From Vibrio azureus (GTDB lineage Bacteria; Pseudomonadota; Gammaproteobacteria; Enterobacterales; Vibrionaceae), in NCBI RefSeq assembly GCF_002849855.1, contig NZ_CP018616.1:186001-250000 (forward strand): a stretch of DNA of 64,000 nucleotides, given 5' to 3'. Every line of letters begins with the position of its first letter. Position 1 is the stretch's first letter. A model generated the notes under the pieces. That model did not search any database. It saw nothing but the letters and a program-made list of their open reading frames with translations, and had not been told where the DNA came from. The position numbers and the translations under genes were made by a program. Below, piece after piece: positions 45,907 to 55,932 of the stretch.

Positions 45907-46034
45907 GTGCTGAAAATGTAATCTAAGTGTTTACGTATGATCTGATTTTTTCTGGTATGATCATTACTATTTTGACTTTTAAGTCTAGCTAGCTTAGATG
46001 TATAGTTAGAAGCAGTTCTCATAGTTTGGTCGAT

Positions 46035-46928
46035 ATGATAAGAAAATTAAGAAAATTAAGAAAAGTAAAAAAGAAATGGATTTCTTTGAAATTAATGCTG
46101 CAAGCTTGTTGGGCTCATTTTGTTGTTCGAAACAATAGAGACTTTGATTCTAGCAGCCCTGTTCATGTCTCACTTACCAGCTACGGTCGTCGTCTGCATA
46201 AGGTATTCATCATCATAGAAATGTTAATGAAGCAAACGGCTCCAATGAATTCCTTAACCTTGTATATCTCCAATCAAGATATGCGCAGAGAGCAGTTACC
46301 TTCTAGTTTGAAACGCTTGGAAAAGCGTGGGTTAACACTATGTTTTGTTGATGAAAATATTTGCTCATATAAAAAAATCTATTATTCATACTTAAAACAT
46401 CATAAAAATGAACAAGCTTTATTAGTCACGGCAGATGATGATGTGCTTTATTCGTCCAATTGGTTGGAGGAGCTGGTTCATGCGTCCTCGCAGCATCCAA
46501 ATGCAGTGGTCGCTCACCGATGTAAGACCATTACTTTAGATGTTGAAGGCAAACCAAAAGCCTATAGACAGTGGAATGGGCAGCATGATATCCCTTGTGA
46601 TCATATTAAGCATCATCTAATAATGCCAACGGGGGTTGGTGGTGTCCTTTATCCCGTCACCTCTCTAATGGGCCTCGAACAGCAAAAGAATGACTTTATG
46701 CAGCACAGTCGATGTGCTGATGATATTTGGTTGAAATGCTTAACTTACTATAATGGTTTTGAAAGCAAGCTAACGAAGCCTCGCAGTTTGGTTACTTATC
46801 CTAGTGTGATAACGTTATCTACTAAGCGAAAAGGACTTGCTTTGTATAATGTTTACCAAGGGGGCAATGATAAACAGATGGCTCAAACTATGGAGTATTT
46901 TGGTATCAATTTTCTAAGTAATCACTAA
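46035..46928 (+). CDS. Putative glycosyltransferase (GT-A-like)
   Basis: 297 aa. After a basic N-terminus the motif VHVSLTSYGRRLHKVFIIIE and, near residue 134, TADDDVLYSSNWLEEL (a DxD-type metal/sugar-nucleotide motif) suggest a GT-A-fold enzyme; DDIWLKCLTYY near 235 could hold the catalytic acid. No numbered family can be assigned by eye. The ATG at 46035 is preferred to a TTG at 46026. It opens the LPS region, and codon use is AT-rich, like that of other core genes here. Confidence 0.65.
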   Translation: MIRKLRKLRKVKKKWISLKLMLQACWAHFVVRNNRDFDSSSPVHVSLTSYGRRLHKVFIIIEMLMKQTAPMNSLTLYISNQDMRREQLPSSLKRLEKRGLTLCFVDENICSYKKIYYSYLKHHKNEQALLVTADDDVLYSSNWLEELVHASSQHPNAVVAHRCKTITLDVEGKPKAYRQWNGQHDIPCDHIKHHLIMPTGVGGVLYPVTSLMGLEQQKNDFMQHSRCADDIWLKCLTYYNGFESKLTKPRSLVTYPSVITLSTKRKGLALYNVYQGGNDKQMAQTMEYFGINFLSNH

Positions 46929-47009
46929 TTAACGGTACACTGCTTTGCTCGAATTAGTCCATTCTTGCCAACAGTATACCTCAAATTTTCAATACTTTAA
47001 GGCATATTC

Positions 47010-47708
47010 ATGGAACCAAACGTTAATACATCGTTAAAAATATATGTTATTACAACAGGTAACGAGGAAAGAGTTGAGAGAATACGCAGCTATCTTAAAG
47101 AGTTTAACTTTGAGTTTGTGCAATCAGACCCTTATGATGCTCTCCTCTGTCTTGAAAAAAAGTATCAAAGTTATTCCCATAAGTTTCGTCAAAAAGCCAT
47201 CATGGCGGGTGAAATCGGCTGTTTTAAGACTCATTCACAAGCTTGGGAAAAAATAGTTGCGAGTGGTAACTCTGCAATAATCATCGAAGATAATATCGAA
47301 TTTATACAGGAACCTTCGAGGTTACTTAGGGCGGATGTATCCGAATATATTAAAAAATATGGCTTGATTAACTTCACGAACTTTAGTTATATTTTAGAAT
47401 CAGACAGACCATTTAAAGTCTCTGATGTAGAGGAGAATAAGCCTTTTCCTACGGTATGCTATGGTATAACTCCTTTGAGGGCTGTTGATCTCCTTAGCAA
47501 AATGCAAAAAACAGCCTACGCTGTTCCCATCGATAAATGGTTATCTATTCCTAAATTGAGCGGTTGTTACGGTTATATTAGCCCAATTGTTGTGGCGAAA
47601 CGGCAAGCAAACTTATCGAGTATTGCTAATAAACGTAAGGGTAAAAAGACTTTTAATCCAATAAATATGTTTCTTAGAGTTTTAAATAAAATTAAATATA
47701 AATTTTAG
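47010..47708 (+). CDS. GT25-family LPS glycosyltransferase, first copy
   Basis: 232 aa. N-terminal KIYVITTGNEERVERIRSYL, then GEIGCFKTHSQAWEKIVASG and IIIEDNIEF near residue 92, the layout of family 25 (LpsA/LOS galactosyltransferase) enzymes. The usual third Asp of the EDD motif is Asn (EDN). Acceptor is unknown. It is convergent with the GT90 gene, with 109 bp between them. A second GT25 gene is at 59372-60106. Confidence 0.78.
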   Translation: MEPNVNTSLKIYVITTGNEERVERIRSYLKEFNFEFVQSDPYDALLCLEKKYQSYSHKFRQKAIMAGEIGCFKTHSQAWEKIVASGNSAIIIEDNIEFIQEPSRLLRADVSEYIKKYGLINFTNFSYILESDRPFKVSDVEENKPFPTVCYGITPLRAVDLLSKMQKTAYAVPIDKWLSIPKLSGCYGYISPIVVAKRQANLSSIANKRKGKKTFNPINMFLRVLNKIKYKF

Positions 47709-47817
47709 TTAATACTAAAGGTCACCCAGAATTTAAGGTAGCCTTTATTTGTTGTTTTTAATGGTAGTATTTAGTGGTTAACTGAGAGTCGAATCAAACG
47801 GTAAGTGCTTGAATGTA

Positions 47818-48762
47818 TTACGCAGTGTTACTCGGGGGGATTTCTTGTAGATTAAAGTATTTCTGGGCTACCATTAATGAAATCAGTCGCTCTCGCTGCG
47901 GGTGTTTGAATTGTTCTACCCAAGCATGCGCATTGGCGATGATGTTTTCCGCTTCTTTAGGGTGGGCAAGGTAGTAATCCATCTTTTCGTTAATGTCGGA
48001 AAAATCATCTTTTATCTCGACATAGTGTACGCCAGGTAAGAGTCTCCCTTCCATAAACCATGTTTCAAAGCGCAGCTTGGGTGTAAAGCAAAGTGAGTTT
48101 GAAGACATAATCCACTTTAGGTTAGTCGCAACGTCCATTCCTTCTAAGCTGAGTATAAATTTGTACTCTAATTGCTCTGCTATCGTCATCGGAGGCGTGA
48201 CGTAATGTAATTGATCTTGCTCTTTAGTGTCTACTCTACCTACATCACACCGAGGGTTATGAAAATGTGTAGCGAGTAATATTCTCCTATTTGGCCGAAA
48301 CCCAGTCCCACGCCAAACAAGTCGATCTTTTTTATTTTGATAAGGTTTGTCTTGCTTGACAAAATTATAGTGTCTCACAGCATTGAGCTTGAGCAGAACT
48401 GAGTTGGCGTTATTACCTTCAATGGGTCTGCTTTTTAGAAAGGTTGGCTCGGAGGGAATATCGACGACATCACCATTGATGTATTTGAACTTTGCCTTGG
48501 CCGGGAAGCTCTTAACTACTTTAAGTAAATCATAATAGTAGGTGCTCCCTCCTGTTTTTTTGAAATTCCTGACTTCAGTTAAGTCTTGCTTTGTGAGAGT
48601 AAATTCAGAATTTAATTTATTGTAATACTCAACTCTCTCAAATAAATATTTTAGCTCGTATGTCCCTTGCTTCTTTATCAGATTTCTTGCATAGAAACGG
48701 AAAAAACAAGAAGGTAAATAAGGAAGGAATATATTGCTTAAGTAGTATTTTAACTTTTTCAT
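47818..48762 (-). CDS. GT90/CAP10-like LPS-modifying glycosyltransferase
   Basis: 314 aa. The stretch [20 protein letters not shown] and the later [26 protein letters not shown] region (near residue 200), with [20 protein letters not shown], are characteristic of the CAP10/GT90 family that adds sugars such as xylose or modifies LPS. N-terminal membrane-associated segment ([20 protein letters not shown]). Its ATG overlaps the coaD stop (ATGA), so it is translated together with coaD. Confidence 0.8.
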   Translation of the reverse strand: MKKLKYYLSNIFLPYLPSCFFRFYARNLIKKQGTYELKYLFERVEYYNKLNSEFTLTKQDLTEVRNFKKTGGSTYYYDLLKVVKSFPAKAKFKYINGDVVDIPSEPTFLKSRPIEGNNANSVLLKLNAVRHYNFVKQDKPYQNKKDRLVWRGTGFRPNRRILLATHFHNPRCDVGRVDTKEQDQLHYVTPPMTIAEQLEYKFILSLEGMDVATNLKWIMSSNSLCFTPKLRFETWFMEGRLLPGVHYVEIKDDFSDINEKMDYYLAHPKEAENIIANAHAWVEQFKHPQRERLISLMVAQKYFNLQEIPPSNTA

Positions 48763-49241
48763 GATTTGTCGAATTTAGTTAGGAGCGCGTTATTGACTGC
48801 AAGGGGCACAAATTGTGTTACCTCGCCTCCATGGATAGCGACTTCACGGACAATGGTTGAAGAAAGAAAGGCATACTCTTCTGCGGGTGTTAGAAAAACA
48901 CTCTCTACACCTGGTAAGAGCTTACGGTACATGCTCGTTAGACCAAATTCATATTCGAAGTCAACCGTGGTCCGTAAGCCTCGGACTAATATATTGGCTT
49001 TTTGTTCACGAGCAAAATCAACCAGTAGACCACTGAAGCCTTCTGTCGATACATTGCTTAAATGGGCAGTGGATGCTTCGACCAGTTGGACGCGTTCATC
49101 CAGACTAAATAACGTATTTTTAGAAGGGCTAGCTGCAACGCCAATGATGATATTATCAAACATGTCTGCAGCACGCGTGATGATATCGAGATGACCGTTG
49201 GTAATTGGGTCGAAAGTACCTGGGTATATAACTTTTTTCAT
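48759..49241 (-). CDS. coaD: Phosphopantetheine adenylyltransferase
   Basis: Penultimate CoA step, 160 aa (E. coli 159). The nucleotidyltransferase motif TNGHLDI with His18 after [23 protein letters not shown] near residue 90, and [13 protein letters not shown] near 128 identify it. In Vibrio and enterobacteria coaD sits among waa genes; here it overlaps a GT90 gene by 4 bases. Confidence 0.96.
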   Translation of the reverse strand: MKKVIYPGTFDPITNGHLDIITRAADMFDNIIIGVAASPSKNTLFSLDERVQLVEASTAHLSNVSTEGFSGLLVDFAREQKANILVRGLRTTVDFEYEFGLTSMYRKLLPGVESVFLTPAEEYAFLSSTIVREVAIHGGEVTQFVPLAVNNALLTKFDKS

Positions 49242-49291
49242 CGTAAAACTTTCTCGTATACGTCTACTTGTATTGATTTGTGTGACCGATA

Positions 49292-50089
49292 TTAATCATT
49301 TTCAGGTTCTAAAAATTGGTCAACACCATTTTCGCAGTGTTTTAGCTTGTTTTTAATCGTGTTTTCTAAGATCTCATCGTTCTGACCCAGCGACGCGCGT
49401 GAGTTTTCTATGTGGTAGAGATGGTAGCCTACCCCGGCAAACTTGAGGTATAAGCGTGACTTACCCGCATTTAGCATACGATGAACAAATTCGCTATCTT
49501 CTCGTCCCCAACCGACAAAATCTTGGTTGAAGCCATTCACTTCGATGACATCTTGTCGCCAAAACGCCATATTACAGCCACGAGTTGCTTTGTCGTTGTT
49601 GCGTTCGTATGAGAACCAGCTCGAGAGTAGTGAGTTGGTAATGCAGTTCTTACGGTTGCGGATCCCTTTGCTAAACACCGAAGGAACCAAATCGTTTTCC
49701 ATAATTTCACGGCTGCATGCTTCGTCAGTAAGAACTCGACCACCTTGAACAAACCAATTTGGTTTTGCCACGTGCTTATGAGATTCGATAAAGGTCCGTG
49801 ACAACACCATGTCACCATCAATCATAATTAAGTAATCGCCAGAGGCTTTCGCGATTGCACGGTTGCGGCTCATAGAAAGCTGGAAGCCATTGTCTTCATG
49901 CCAACTATGTACCAGAGGCGTCGGAAAACCTTCACGCATTTGGTCAATCATTGCTTTAGTATCTTTACGAGACCCATCATCGGCCACAATGACTTCATCA
50001 GGTAAAACAGTTTGACGTTCTACACTTTCTAAAACAGATTTTAAGGCTTCTTTCCAGTTATAAGTGGTAATTATTAACGTTGTTTTCAT
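49292..50089 (-). CDS. GT2-family glycosyltransferase with GT2_7C end
   Basis: 265 aa. Begins [20 protein letters not shown] with DDGS near residue 36 and the DxD motif [10 protein letters not shown] near 93. The C-terminal part [29 protein letters not shown] is typical of galactosyltransferase-type GT2 enzymes. It probably adds a core sugar. It overlaps the waaE-like gene by 4 bases (ATGA). Confidence 0.82.
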   Translation of the reverse strand: MKTTLIITTYNWKEALKSVLESVERQTVLPDEVIVADDGSRKDTKAMIDQMREGFPTPLVHSWHEDNGFQLSMSRNRAIAKASGDYLIMIDGDMVLSRTFIESHKHVAKPNWFVQGGRVLTDEACSREIMENDLVPSVFSKGIRNRKNCITNSLLSSWFSYERNNDKATRGCNMAFWRQDVIEVNGFNQDFVGWGREDSEFVHRMLNAGKSRLYLKFAGVGYHLYHIENSRASLGQNDEILENTIKNKLKHCENGVDQFLEPEND

Positions 50090-50880
50090 TGTTTTTTTGC
50101 CTGTTCGCGTAAGTATAAGTCGATGTATTTAACGAAAGTAGAATGCATGCTCAGCCATGCAAGGATGAAACCATGCTTACCATCAAGAAAACCACGTTTG
50201 AGAATGTACATCTTCAAAAAGCTAGCTAACGCATGGATGATAGCCGTACTGAGACCGGATTTTTTCCTACCCTCTCGCTCGTCTGCCCAAGCTTTTAGGT
50301 AGCCAGTAGTTTTGTGGATATAATGATGGAGGTTCTCATACGTATAATGATGCAGTCTTCCGTCCAGCTTTTTGATTGCAAAGCCTTTATCTTCAACTTT
50401 TTCATGCACGAGCGCATTATTGTAATGAGTATACTTAGTGCGATAAAGACGAACGATCCAGTCTGGCGACCATCCGGAATGATAGATAAACTTACCAAAT
50501 GCGGCACTCAGGCGATTTACTTTGTACAGAGTGTTTGGTTCATCTTTTTCGACGGCTTTTAAAATACTGTCTTTCAGCTCTGGTGTGACTTGTTCATCAG
50601 CATCTAACCAAAGCACATAATCAGCAGTGACATATTGTTGGGCAAGCTGACGCTGCTTACCAAAGCCCGGCCATTCTAAATTGGTGTAGAACTTATCGGT
50701 ATATTGCCTTGCAATCGCTTCAGTTTGATCGGTGCTTCCTGAATCCAGCAAGACAATCTCATCAACCCAATCTTTTACTGTTTCTAGACAAGCTTGAAGG
50801 TGTTTTTCTTCATTCTTTACAATTAAGGCGACTGCCAACGTGGGTTTAGACAAGGTCATCTCCTGATTGAGTTGTGTCAT
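50086..50880 (-). CDS. waaE: WaaE/KdtX-like LPS core glucosyltransferase
   Basis: 264 aa GT2 enzyme. [40 protein letters not shown] and [20 protein letters not shown] near residue 95, then [25 protein letters not shown], are the KdtX/WaaE pattern; members add beta-1,4-glucose to heptose I. The donor here is inferred. It lies 22 bases after a GT9 gene on the same strand. Confidence 0.87.
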   Translation of the reverse strand: MTQLNQEMTLSKPTLAVALIVKNEEKHLQACLETVKDWVDEIVLLDSGSTDQTEAIARQYTDKFYTNLEWPGFGKQRQLAQQYVTADYVLWLDADEQVTPELKDSILKAVEKDEPNTLYKVNRLSAAFGKFIYHSGWSPDWIVRLYRTKYTHYNNALVHEKVEDKGFAIKKLDGRLHHYTYENLHHYIHKTTGYLKAWADEREGRKKSGLSTAIIHALASFLKMYILKRGFLDGKHGFILAWLSMHSTFVKYIDLYLREQAKKQ

Positions 50881-50902
50881 TCGTCAATGTAGTTTATTGA
50901 TA

Positions 50903-51949
50903 TTAAGAATATACATCTTGTAAAACGCGATCAAACATGGCGATAACACATTGACTGGAAATTCTATTCATCGCTTTTTCATCTTTCACACGTGTTCTCC
51001 AGCTCAGTTGTTGGCTGGTTTTGCCTGTTTCAGCCCAAATGGCCTCTTCATACACTGAAACGGCGTATTGCAAATAGCGATAAGGTCCAACGCGAGCTGG
51101 ATTGTGATGAGCATATAAACCAATCACAGGGGTATTCATAGCACTGGCCATATGGGCAGGGCCAGTATCAGGCGAAATGACCATCTCAACGTGATCAATC
51201 AGCGCCAGCATTTGCATAATGGAGCTTTTACCTACTAAGTTTAGACAAGGTTCGCTCAGTAATGACTGAATACTTTCTGCAAGATCAACTTCCACTTTTG
51301 CTGGGCTTCCTGCCAAGATAACTTGCCAACCTTTTTGGCGGGCATGGTTAATGACATCGACATAGCCCTGAGCATGCCAGTTCTTATAGGCTTTACTGGC
51401 ACCTGGAACGATCAGTAAATGTGGTTTATCTTTCTGGAGTTGTGCATTTGCCCACACTTTATCTGTTTCTGGATAAGTTAAAGACCAAGTGGGCTCTGTA
51501 GGAACCACCCCTAGCTGATAGGCAAAAGCCAGCAGTCCATCTGCTACATGCAGTGAAGGTGGGGAAGGAACTTTTACGTTGGTAAATAAGGTTTGAAAAT
51601 CTTGACTGCGATCAGCAGCAAAACCTAGGGTGTACTTAGCCTTAATCCCTAACGTGACCACACTAGCTCGAAGTGCATATTGCATGTGCAGCAAGGCATC
51701 AAACTCACGATCTTGTAACTGACGCCACACAGCTTGATAGCCTTTGAACCCTGCTTTTTTATCAAAAACAATGATCTCAATACCTTCTACGGCTTGGAGG
51801 AGTTGAGCTTCGAGTGCGCTGGTTATCCAAGTAATTTGCGTCGTAGGCCATTGTTTTTGAATCGCCTGAGCAGTTGCAATGGCATTACACACATCACCCA
51901 AGGCGGATAATCGTAAAATACACAGAGAGGCAGGAGCTGAAGTGAACAT
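50903..51949 (-). CDS. GT9-family heptosyltransferase
   Basis: 348 aa ADP-heptose:LPS heptosyltransferase family. N-terminal ILRLSALGDVCNAIATAQAI, then LLIVPGASKAYKNWHAQGYV near residue 180 and SPDTGPAHMASAMNTPVIGL YAHHNP near 260 are the GT9 motifs. It may be the heptosyltransferase I (WaaC/OpsX-like) of this locus, since WaaF is present separately at 58320-59375; the acceptor cannot be fixed from sequence. It is first in the minus-strand run toward coaD. Confidence 0.82.
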   Translation of the reverse strand: MFTSAPASLCILRLSALGDVCNAIATAQAIQKQWPTTQITWITSALEAQLLQAVEGIEIIVFDKKAGFKGYQAVWRQLQDREFDALLHMQYALRASVVTLGIKAKYTLGFAADRSQDFQTLFTNVKVPSPPSLHVADGLLAFAYQLGVVPTEPTWSLTYPETDKVWANAQLQKDKPHLLIVPGASKAYKNWHAQGYVDVINHARQKGWQVILAGSPAKVEVDLAESIQSLLSEPCLNLVGKSSIMQMLALIDHVEMVISPDTGPAHMASAMNTPVIGLYAHHNPARVGPYRYLQYAVSVYEEAIWAETGKTSQQLSWRTRVKDEKAMNRISSQCVIAMFDRVLQDVYS

Positions 51950-52056
51950 AGTGTCTGTCTAGTAAGATAATTTAAGAGCAAGTAAATTATGCAGACATTG
52001 CTAATAAATGTAAAATGGGCACTTGCAATTATTATAATCAAAGAAAGAAGAAAACG

Positions 52057-52461
52057 ATGTCACAAAAACAGCCTAATTCAACGCCAACCTCTGGTAAGCC
52101 GGGTAATACTGGTCTAACTCGCATCATCAAAGCTGCGGGGTTCTCTATGCAAGGATTAAAAGCCGCTTTTAAATATGAAGCCGCTATTCGTCAAGAACTT
52201 GCACTGCTGGTCATTGCCATCATATCCGTTTGCTTTTTAGATTTAAGCGTTATAGAGCGCATTATCATGCTAGGAGTGGTGGTATTGGTATTGATTGTGG
52301 AGTTGCTTAATTCGGCCATAGAAGCGGTTGTTGATCGAATCGGTACGGAGTACCATGAACTCAGTGGTCGAGCAAAAGACATTGGCTCTGCTGCGGTTTT
52401 GGTCGCTATGCTGTTTGCGGGCTTTGTATGGCTGTACATTATTACTGGTCATTATCTATAA
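52057..52461 (+). CDS. dgkA: Diacylglycerol kinase
   Basis: 134 aa integral membrane kinase that recycles diacylglycerol to phosphatidic acid. Conserved FKYEAAIRQELALLVIAI and the active-site helix VELLNSAIEAVVDRIG with the essential Glu, then DIGSAAVLVAMLFAGFVWLY. The start at 52057 follows AGAAAGAAGAAAACG; the 14 extra upstream codons of the open frame look non-coding. It has an N-terminal extension of about 20 polar residues versus E. coli. Confidence 0.93.
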   Translation: MSQKQPNSTPTSGKPGNTGLTRIIKAAGFSMQGLKAAFKYEAAIRQELALLVIAIISVCFLDLSVIERIIMLGVVVLVLIVELLNSAIEAVVDRIGTEYHELSGRAKDIGSAAVLVAMLFAGFVWLYIITGHYL

Positions 52462-52486
52462 TGTTATCACTACCTGAGTGTAAACC

Positions 52487-53197
52487 ATGATTAAGTGCCT
52501 CCAACAAGACAACAGTATGATTTGGTTTGATGATCAAATCATTTATAACCCACACCAATCGCTGTTTGATGCTCAATATTGGCAAAAGCAAGACAAAGTT
52601 GTGGGTAGTGCTTCTGGGCGTGGTACTACATGGTTTATCCAACTTAATGATTTACAAGTCGCTTTACGCCATTATCGTCGTGGTGGCTTGTTTGGTAAGC
52701 TTATCAAGGACCATTATTGGTTCGCAGGGTGGGAGCAGACTCGGAGCGCACAAGAGCTTAAATTACTGCAATTGCTCATTGATGCAGGGGTCAATGTTCC
52801 CCGACCGATAGCTGCGAGAGCAGTCAAAATAGGCTTAACTTATAAAGCGGATTTATTAAGTGAAAGGATTGCAAATGCTCAAGACTTAGTCAGTCTTTTG
52901 CAAGAAAAGCCATTATCGGAAGCCATGTATCAGAAGATAGGGCAAGAAATTGCCAAGATGCACAATGCCAACGTGAATCATACTGATCTGAACATTCACA
53001 ATATTCTGATTGATGACAAAAGAAAAGTATGGATTATTGATTTTGATAAATGCCGTCAGCAACCGGATGGTGATTGGAAGCAAGGCAATTTAGAGCGTTT
53101 GAAGCGCTCGTTTTTTAAAGAATTGAAGAAACGCCAGATACATTGGCAAGAAAGCGACTTCGCTGTGCTTGAAAAGACGTACTCTTTAAGTCTTTAG
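52487..53197 (+). CDS. kdkA: 3-deoxy-D-manno-octulosonic acid kinase
   Basis: 236 aa. Phosphorylates O-4 of the single Kdo of Vibrio/Haemophilus-type lipid A core. LRHYRRGGLFGKLIKDHYWF near residue 62, catalytic loop NHTDLNIHNILIDD near 165 and metal motif IIDFDKC near 183 are the KdkA signature. It starts 25 bases after dgkA. Its presence implies that the core has a single Kdo. Confidence 0.93.
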   Translation: MIKCLQQDNSMIWFDDQIIYNPHQSLFDAQYWQKQDKVVGSASGRGTTWFIQLNDLQVALRHYRRGGLFGKLIKDHYWFAGWEQTRSAQELKLLQLLIDAGVNVPRPIAARAVKIGLTYKADLLSERIANAQDLVSLLQEKPLSEAMYQKIGQEIAKMHNANVNHTDLNIHNILIDDKRKVWIIDFDKCRQQPDGDWKQGNLERLKRSFFKELKKRQIHWQESDFAVLEKTYSLSL

Positions 53198-53344
53198 GTG
53201 CTAACGACGAGCAGTCAAAAATTTAAATTTGGCTATCTTATTAAGGCAAGCCAAGTTGAGTAGTTTAAGTGCAAATTCAACTACAATTAAACAAGATTTC
53301 TCGCACTTTACGTGAGCACAATAATTAAGCCGGTAACATTCATA

Positions 53345-54409
53345 ATGAAAATACTCGTAACTGGTGGTGCTGGTTTTATTGGCTCTGCAGTCATAAGACA
53401 CATCATTTGTGATACACAAGATACCGTCATTAACCTAGATAAATTGACTTATGCGGGTAATTTAGAGTCCTTAGCGGAAGTATCGGATAGTGAACGTTAC
53501 CATTTTGAGCAGGTTGATATCTGTCAACGTGACGAGCTTGATCGCGTATTTGAAAAGCATCAACCTGATCTCGTGATGCACCTTGCGGCGGAATCACACG
53601 TAGATCGTTCCATTGATGGACCTGCGGCATTTATTGAAACCAATGTCATTGGAACATATCACCTTCTTGAATCGGCACGCCAATATTGGTCGACACTTGA
53701 TGATACACGCAAAGCCACTTTCCGTTTTCATCATATTTCTACCGACGAAGTGTATGGTGACCTAGAAGGTACGGATGATTTGTTTACTGAAACTACATCC
53801 TATGCGCCGAGTAGCCCTTACTCCGCTTCTAAAGCATCCAGCGATCATTTAGTTCGAGCTTGGCTGCGAACTTACGGTTTCCCAACCGTTGTTACTAATT
53901 GTTCGAATAACTATGGACCTTACCATTTTCCAGAGAAGTTAATCCCTCTAATGATCCTTAATGCATTAGATGGCAAACCGTTGCCAGTTTATGGCGATGG
54001 TATGCAAATCCGTGATTGGTTGTTCGTCGAAGATCATGCTCGTGCTCTTTACAAAGTAGTGACTGAGGGTGAAATCGGTGAAACATATAACATTGGTGGT
54101 CACAATGAAAAAGCGAACATTGAAGTCGTGAAAACCATTTGCTCGTTACTTGAAGAGTTTCGACCAAACAAACCTGCAGATGTTGAATCTTATGAATCGT
54201 TGATCACGTATGTGAAAGACCGACCAGGTCATGATATACGCTATGCAATTGATGCAACAAAAATTGCTCAAGAGCTTAACTGGACGCCTGAAGAAACATT
54301 CGAAAGTGGCATTCGAAAAACCGTTGAATGGTATCTAAACAACCAGCAATGGTGGCAACGTGTGCTTGATGGTTCATACAGTTTAGAAAGACTCGGAGCA
54401 GGTGAATAA
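53345..54409 (+). CDS. rmlB: dTDP-glucose 4,6-dehydratase RmlB/RfbB
   Basis: 354 aa short-chain dehydratase making dTDP-4-keto-6-deoxyglucose. [10 protein letters not shown] near residue 7 binds NAD; the catalytic pair is [11 protein letters not shown] near 134-144 and [10 protein letters not shown] near 160. C-terminal [15 protein letters not shown] and [13 protein letters not shown] are complete. The start is preceded by the open frame from 53312 but the family start is at 53345. No intact rmlA, rmlC or rmlD follows, so its product has no visible use in the window. Confidence 0.94.
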   Translation: MKILVTGGAGFIGSAVIRHIICDTQDTVINLDKLTYAGNLESLAEVSDSERYHFEQVDICQRDELDRVFEKHQPDLVMHLAAESHVDRSIDGPAAFIETNVIGTYHLLESARQYWSTLDDTRKATFRFHHISTDEVYGDLEGTDDLFTETTSYAPSSPYSASKASSDHLVRAWLRTYGFPTVVTNCSNNYGPYHFPEKLIPLMILNALDGKPLPVYGDGMQIRDWLFVEDHARALYKVVTEGEIGETYNIGGHNEKANIEVVKTICSLLEEFRPNKPADVESYESLITYVKDRPGHDIRYAIDATKIAQELNWTPEETFESGIRKTVEWYLNNQQWWQRVLDGSYSLERLGAGE

Positions 54410-54650
54410 TGAAAGGTATTATTATTGCTGACGCTTATGGCGTGCCTGCTCACCATATTTCTTTTGATGACTTAGTGGAAGAGGTGACTTTAAGTTCTTC
54501 GATTATTACTTTTCTGTGGGACGAGAGTGTAATTTGCCAAGCAAAGTTTCAGAGTCCACTAGCCTTGAAGACTTATATGCTTTACCCAAGCAATACGATA
54601 TCAATATAAATACTCCCCCCCTTTTAGATAGCTGCCCATTCAAAAAATAA
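54409..54650 (+). pseudogene. Deletion scar: rmlA start joined to a pyruvyltransferase end
   Basis: The ATG overlaps the rmlB stop and the first codons read MKGII, like RmlA (MKGIILAG). At once the sequence becomes IIADAYGVPAHHISFDD, the C-terminal part of a polysaccharide pyruvyltransferase. At 54481-54485 the frame is broken: GAGGTGAC lacks one G. One frame back it continues GDFKFFDYYFSVGR and runs to TAA at 54648-54650, ending LLDSCPFKK. Both ends of this remnant look like parts of different genes fused by deletion at the shared GGTATTATT, followed by a 1-base deletion. Confidence 0.75.
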
Positions 54651-54651
54651 A

Positions 54652-54685
54652 AATAAGCCCCAAAATGAACGTTTTGAGGCTTGTC
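54652..54685. terminator. Terminator between rmlB remnant and waaL
   Basis: AAGCCCCAAAA and TTTTGAGGCTT pair with one mismatch around TGAACG. It lies between the convergent ends of the rmlB/remnant unit and waaL and could end both. The T-run is weak on both strands. Confidence 0.65.
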
Positions 54686-54714
54686 TAGTTTATTTCGAGA
54701 GCGTATTTATGTAC

Positions 54715-55932
54715 CTAGCTGGATGACTCACAAGGCCGTCCTGTATTAGTTCCTTGTGCTAAGCATAATGATATTAATGAGACAAATATAATAAAGGGCT
54801 GAACATGAGTCAAAGGGACATCAGTCAAAGCAGCAGTGGCGCAAACACTGATTGTTCCGATCACTATTAGACGGGGCAGAAAATCTAAACGCTGAAGCTG
54901 AGTGAGCGGATAAGTCACAAGTAACAAAAATAGCATCAACCCAATAAGACCATTTCTTACTAGTTTGTCTACGTACTGATTGTGGTAATGGTCCCAGGCA
55001 ATGAACTCCTTTTTAAGTAATTTCTGTTCAAAGAGCTTTTGACGATATTCCTGATGTTGGTCACCGATACCAAGCAGTGGGTTATCAGTGATAGGGTAAA
55101 TGCTCGAAGACCACAATTGTAAACGGATGCCGATAGAAGTTGTATATTGTGCTTGCTTAAGGTGCGTTATTTCATTTTTTGTTGAGTTTATACGCCCTAT
55201 GATAGAGCTTGAATTCAGAATTATTGAAAATATACTTAATACACCAACAATAGCTAAGCGATTAACTAAGAGCTGCTTTTTTCGATAGGTCAGAATGATG
55301 ATAATGGCTGCGGCAACCACCAAAGCTAAAATCACTCCTCTTGTTTGCCCTATTAATATCGAGTTCAAACTTAATGTAAAGCTTAGCAAGCCAACAGAAC
55401 GCACTCGCTTAGAAGAAGATAGTAAGGCGTAGATAAGGGAGCAGGCGGCAACAACAGCTGAAATTGTGGTAAAAGTGATTGCATTGATAGGCCATAAAGC
55501 TCTTGGTGTATGCCAAATATGAGCATGTAAAAATGAACTAGTAAGTAAAACAATACTAGAAAGTAATAAATACCAATGAAGCTTTGAGAAAATCCTTCTT
55601 GATTCAAATGTTGGTATAGAAATAAATAATACGAGCATACAGGCATAAGCTCTCAGCATCCCTGTTGAGCTTCCATTATTGTATTCTTGAAAAAGAATAG
55701 CAGAAAGTAACATCAAAGCAAGGATCTGTAACCACCGGTTACTGGTTAGATTACTTAAAATCGCTTTAGGGCCGTAGTAGCAGCAAGAAATTACTAGTGA
55801 AATGCTTATCAACCCCACCAGGGCTTTGTATGCATGATTGGTCGTCAATTGGCCCGAAAAAATCCACAAAAATGGGGGAAGTGATATCAAATATCCGATC
55901 TTTTCTTTTAAAGGAAGTTTTTTTGTATTCAT
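54715..55932 (-). CDS. waaL: O-antigen ligase WaaL
   Basis: 405 aa with about ten hydrophobic helices and one large periplasmic loop. Within this loop is the Wzy_C pattern GIRLQLWSSSIYPITDNPLL GIGDQ and HYHNQYVDKLVRNGLIGLML (Arg and His positions of the ligase). It transfers undecaprenyl-linked O-antigen to the lipid A core in the periplasm. A Wzy polymerase is the alternative, but location in the core cluster next to waaA favours ligase. It follows the GT4 gene directly. Confidence 0.83.
   Translation of the reverse strand: MNTKKLPLKEKIGYLISLPPFLWIFSGQLTTNHAYKALVGLISISLVISCCYYGPKAILSNLTSNRWLQILALMLLSAILFQEYNNGSSTGMLRAYACMLVLFISIPTFESRRIFSKLHWYLLLSSIVLLTSSFLHAHIWHTPRALWPINAITFTTISAVVAACSLIYALLSSSKRVRSVGLLSFTLSLNSILIGQTRGVILALVVAAAIIIILTYRKKQLLVNRLAIVGVLSIFSIILNSSSIIGRINSTKNEITHLKQAQYTTSIGIRLQLWSSSIYPITDNPLLGIGDQHQEYRQKLFEQKLLKKEFIAWDHYHNQYVDKLVRNGLIGLMLFLLLVTYPLTQLQRLDFLPRLIVIGTISVCATAALTDVPLTHVQPFIIFVSLISLCLAQGTNTGRPCESSS

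Noticed and set aside
54409..54609. 66-codon frame after rmlB as an independent small gene
   Set aside because: It is a chimera of an rmlA start and an out-of-frame pyruvyltransferase tail; its last 40 residues are frameshift product.
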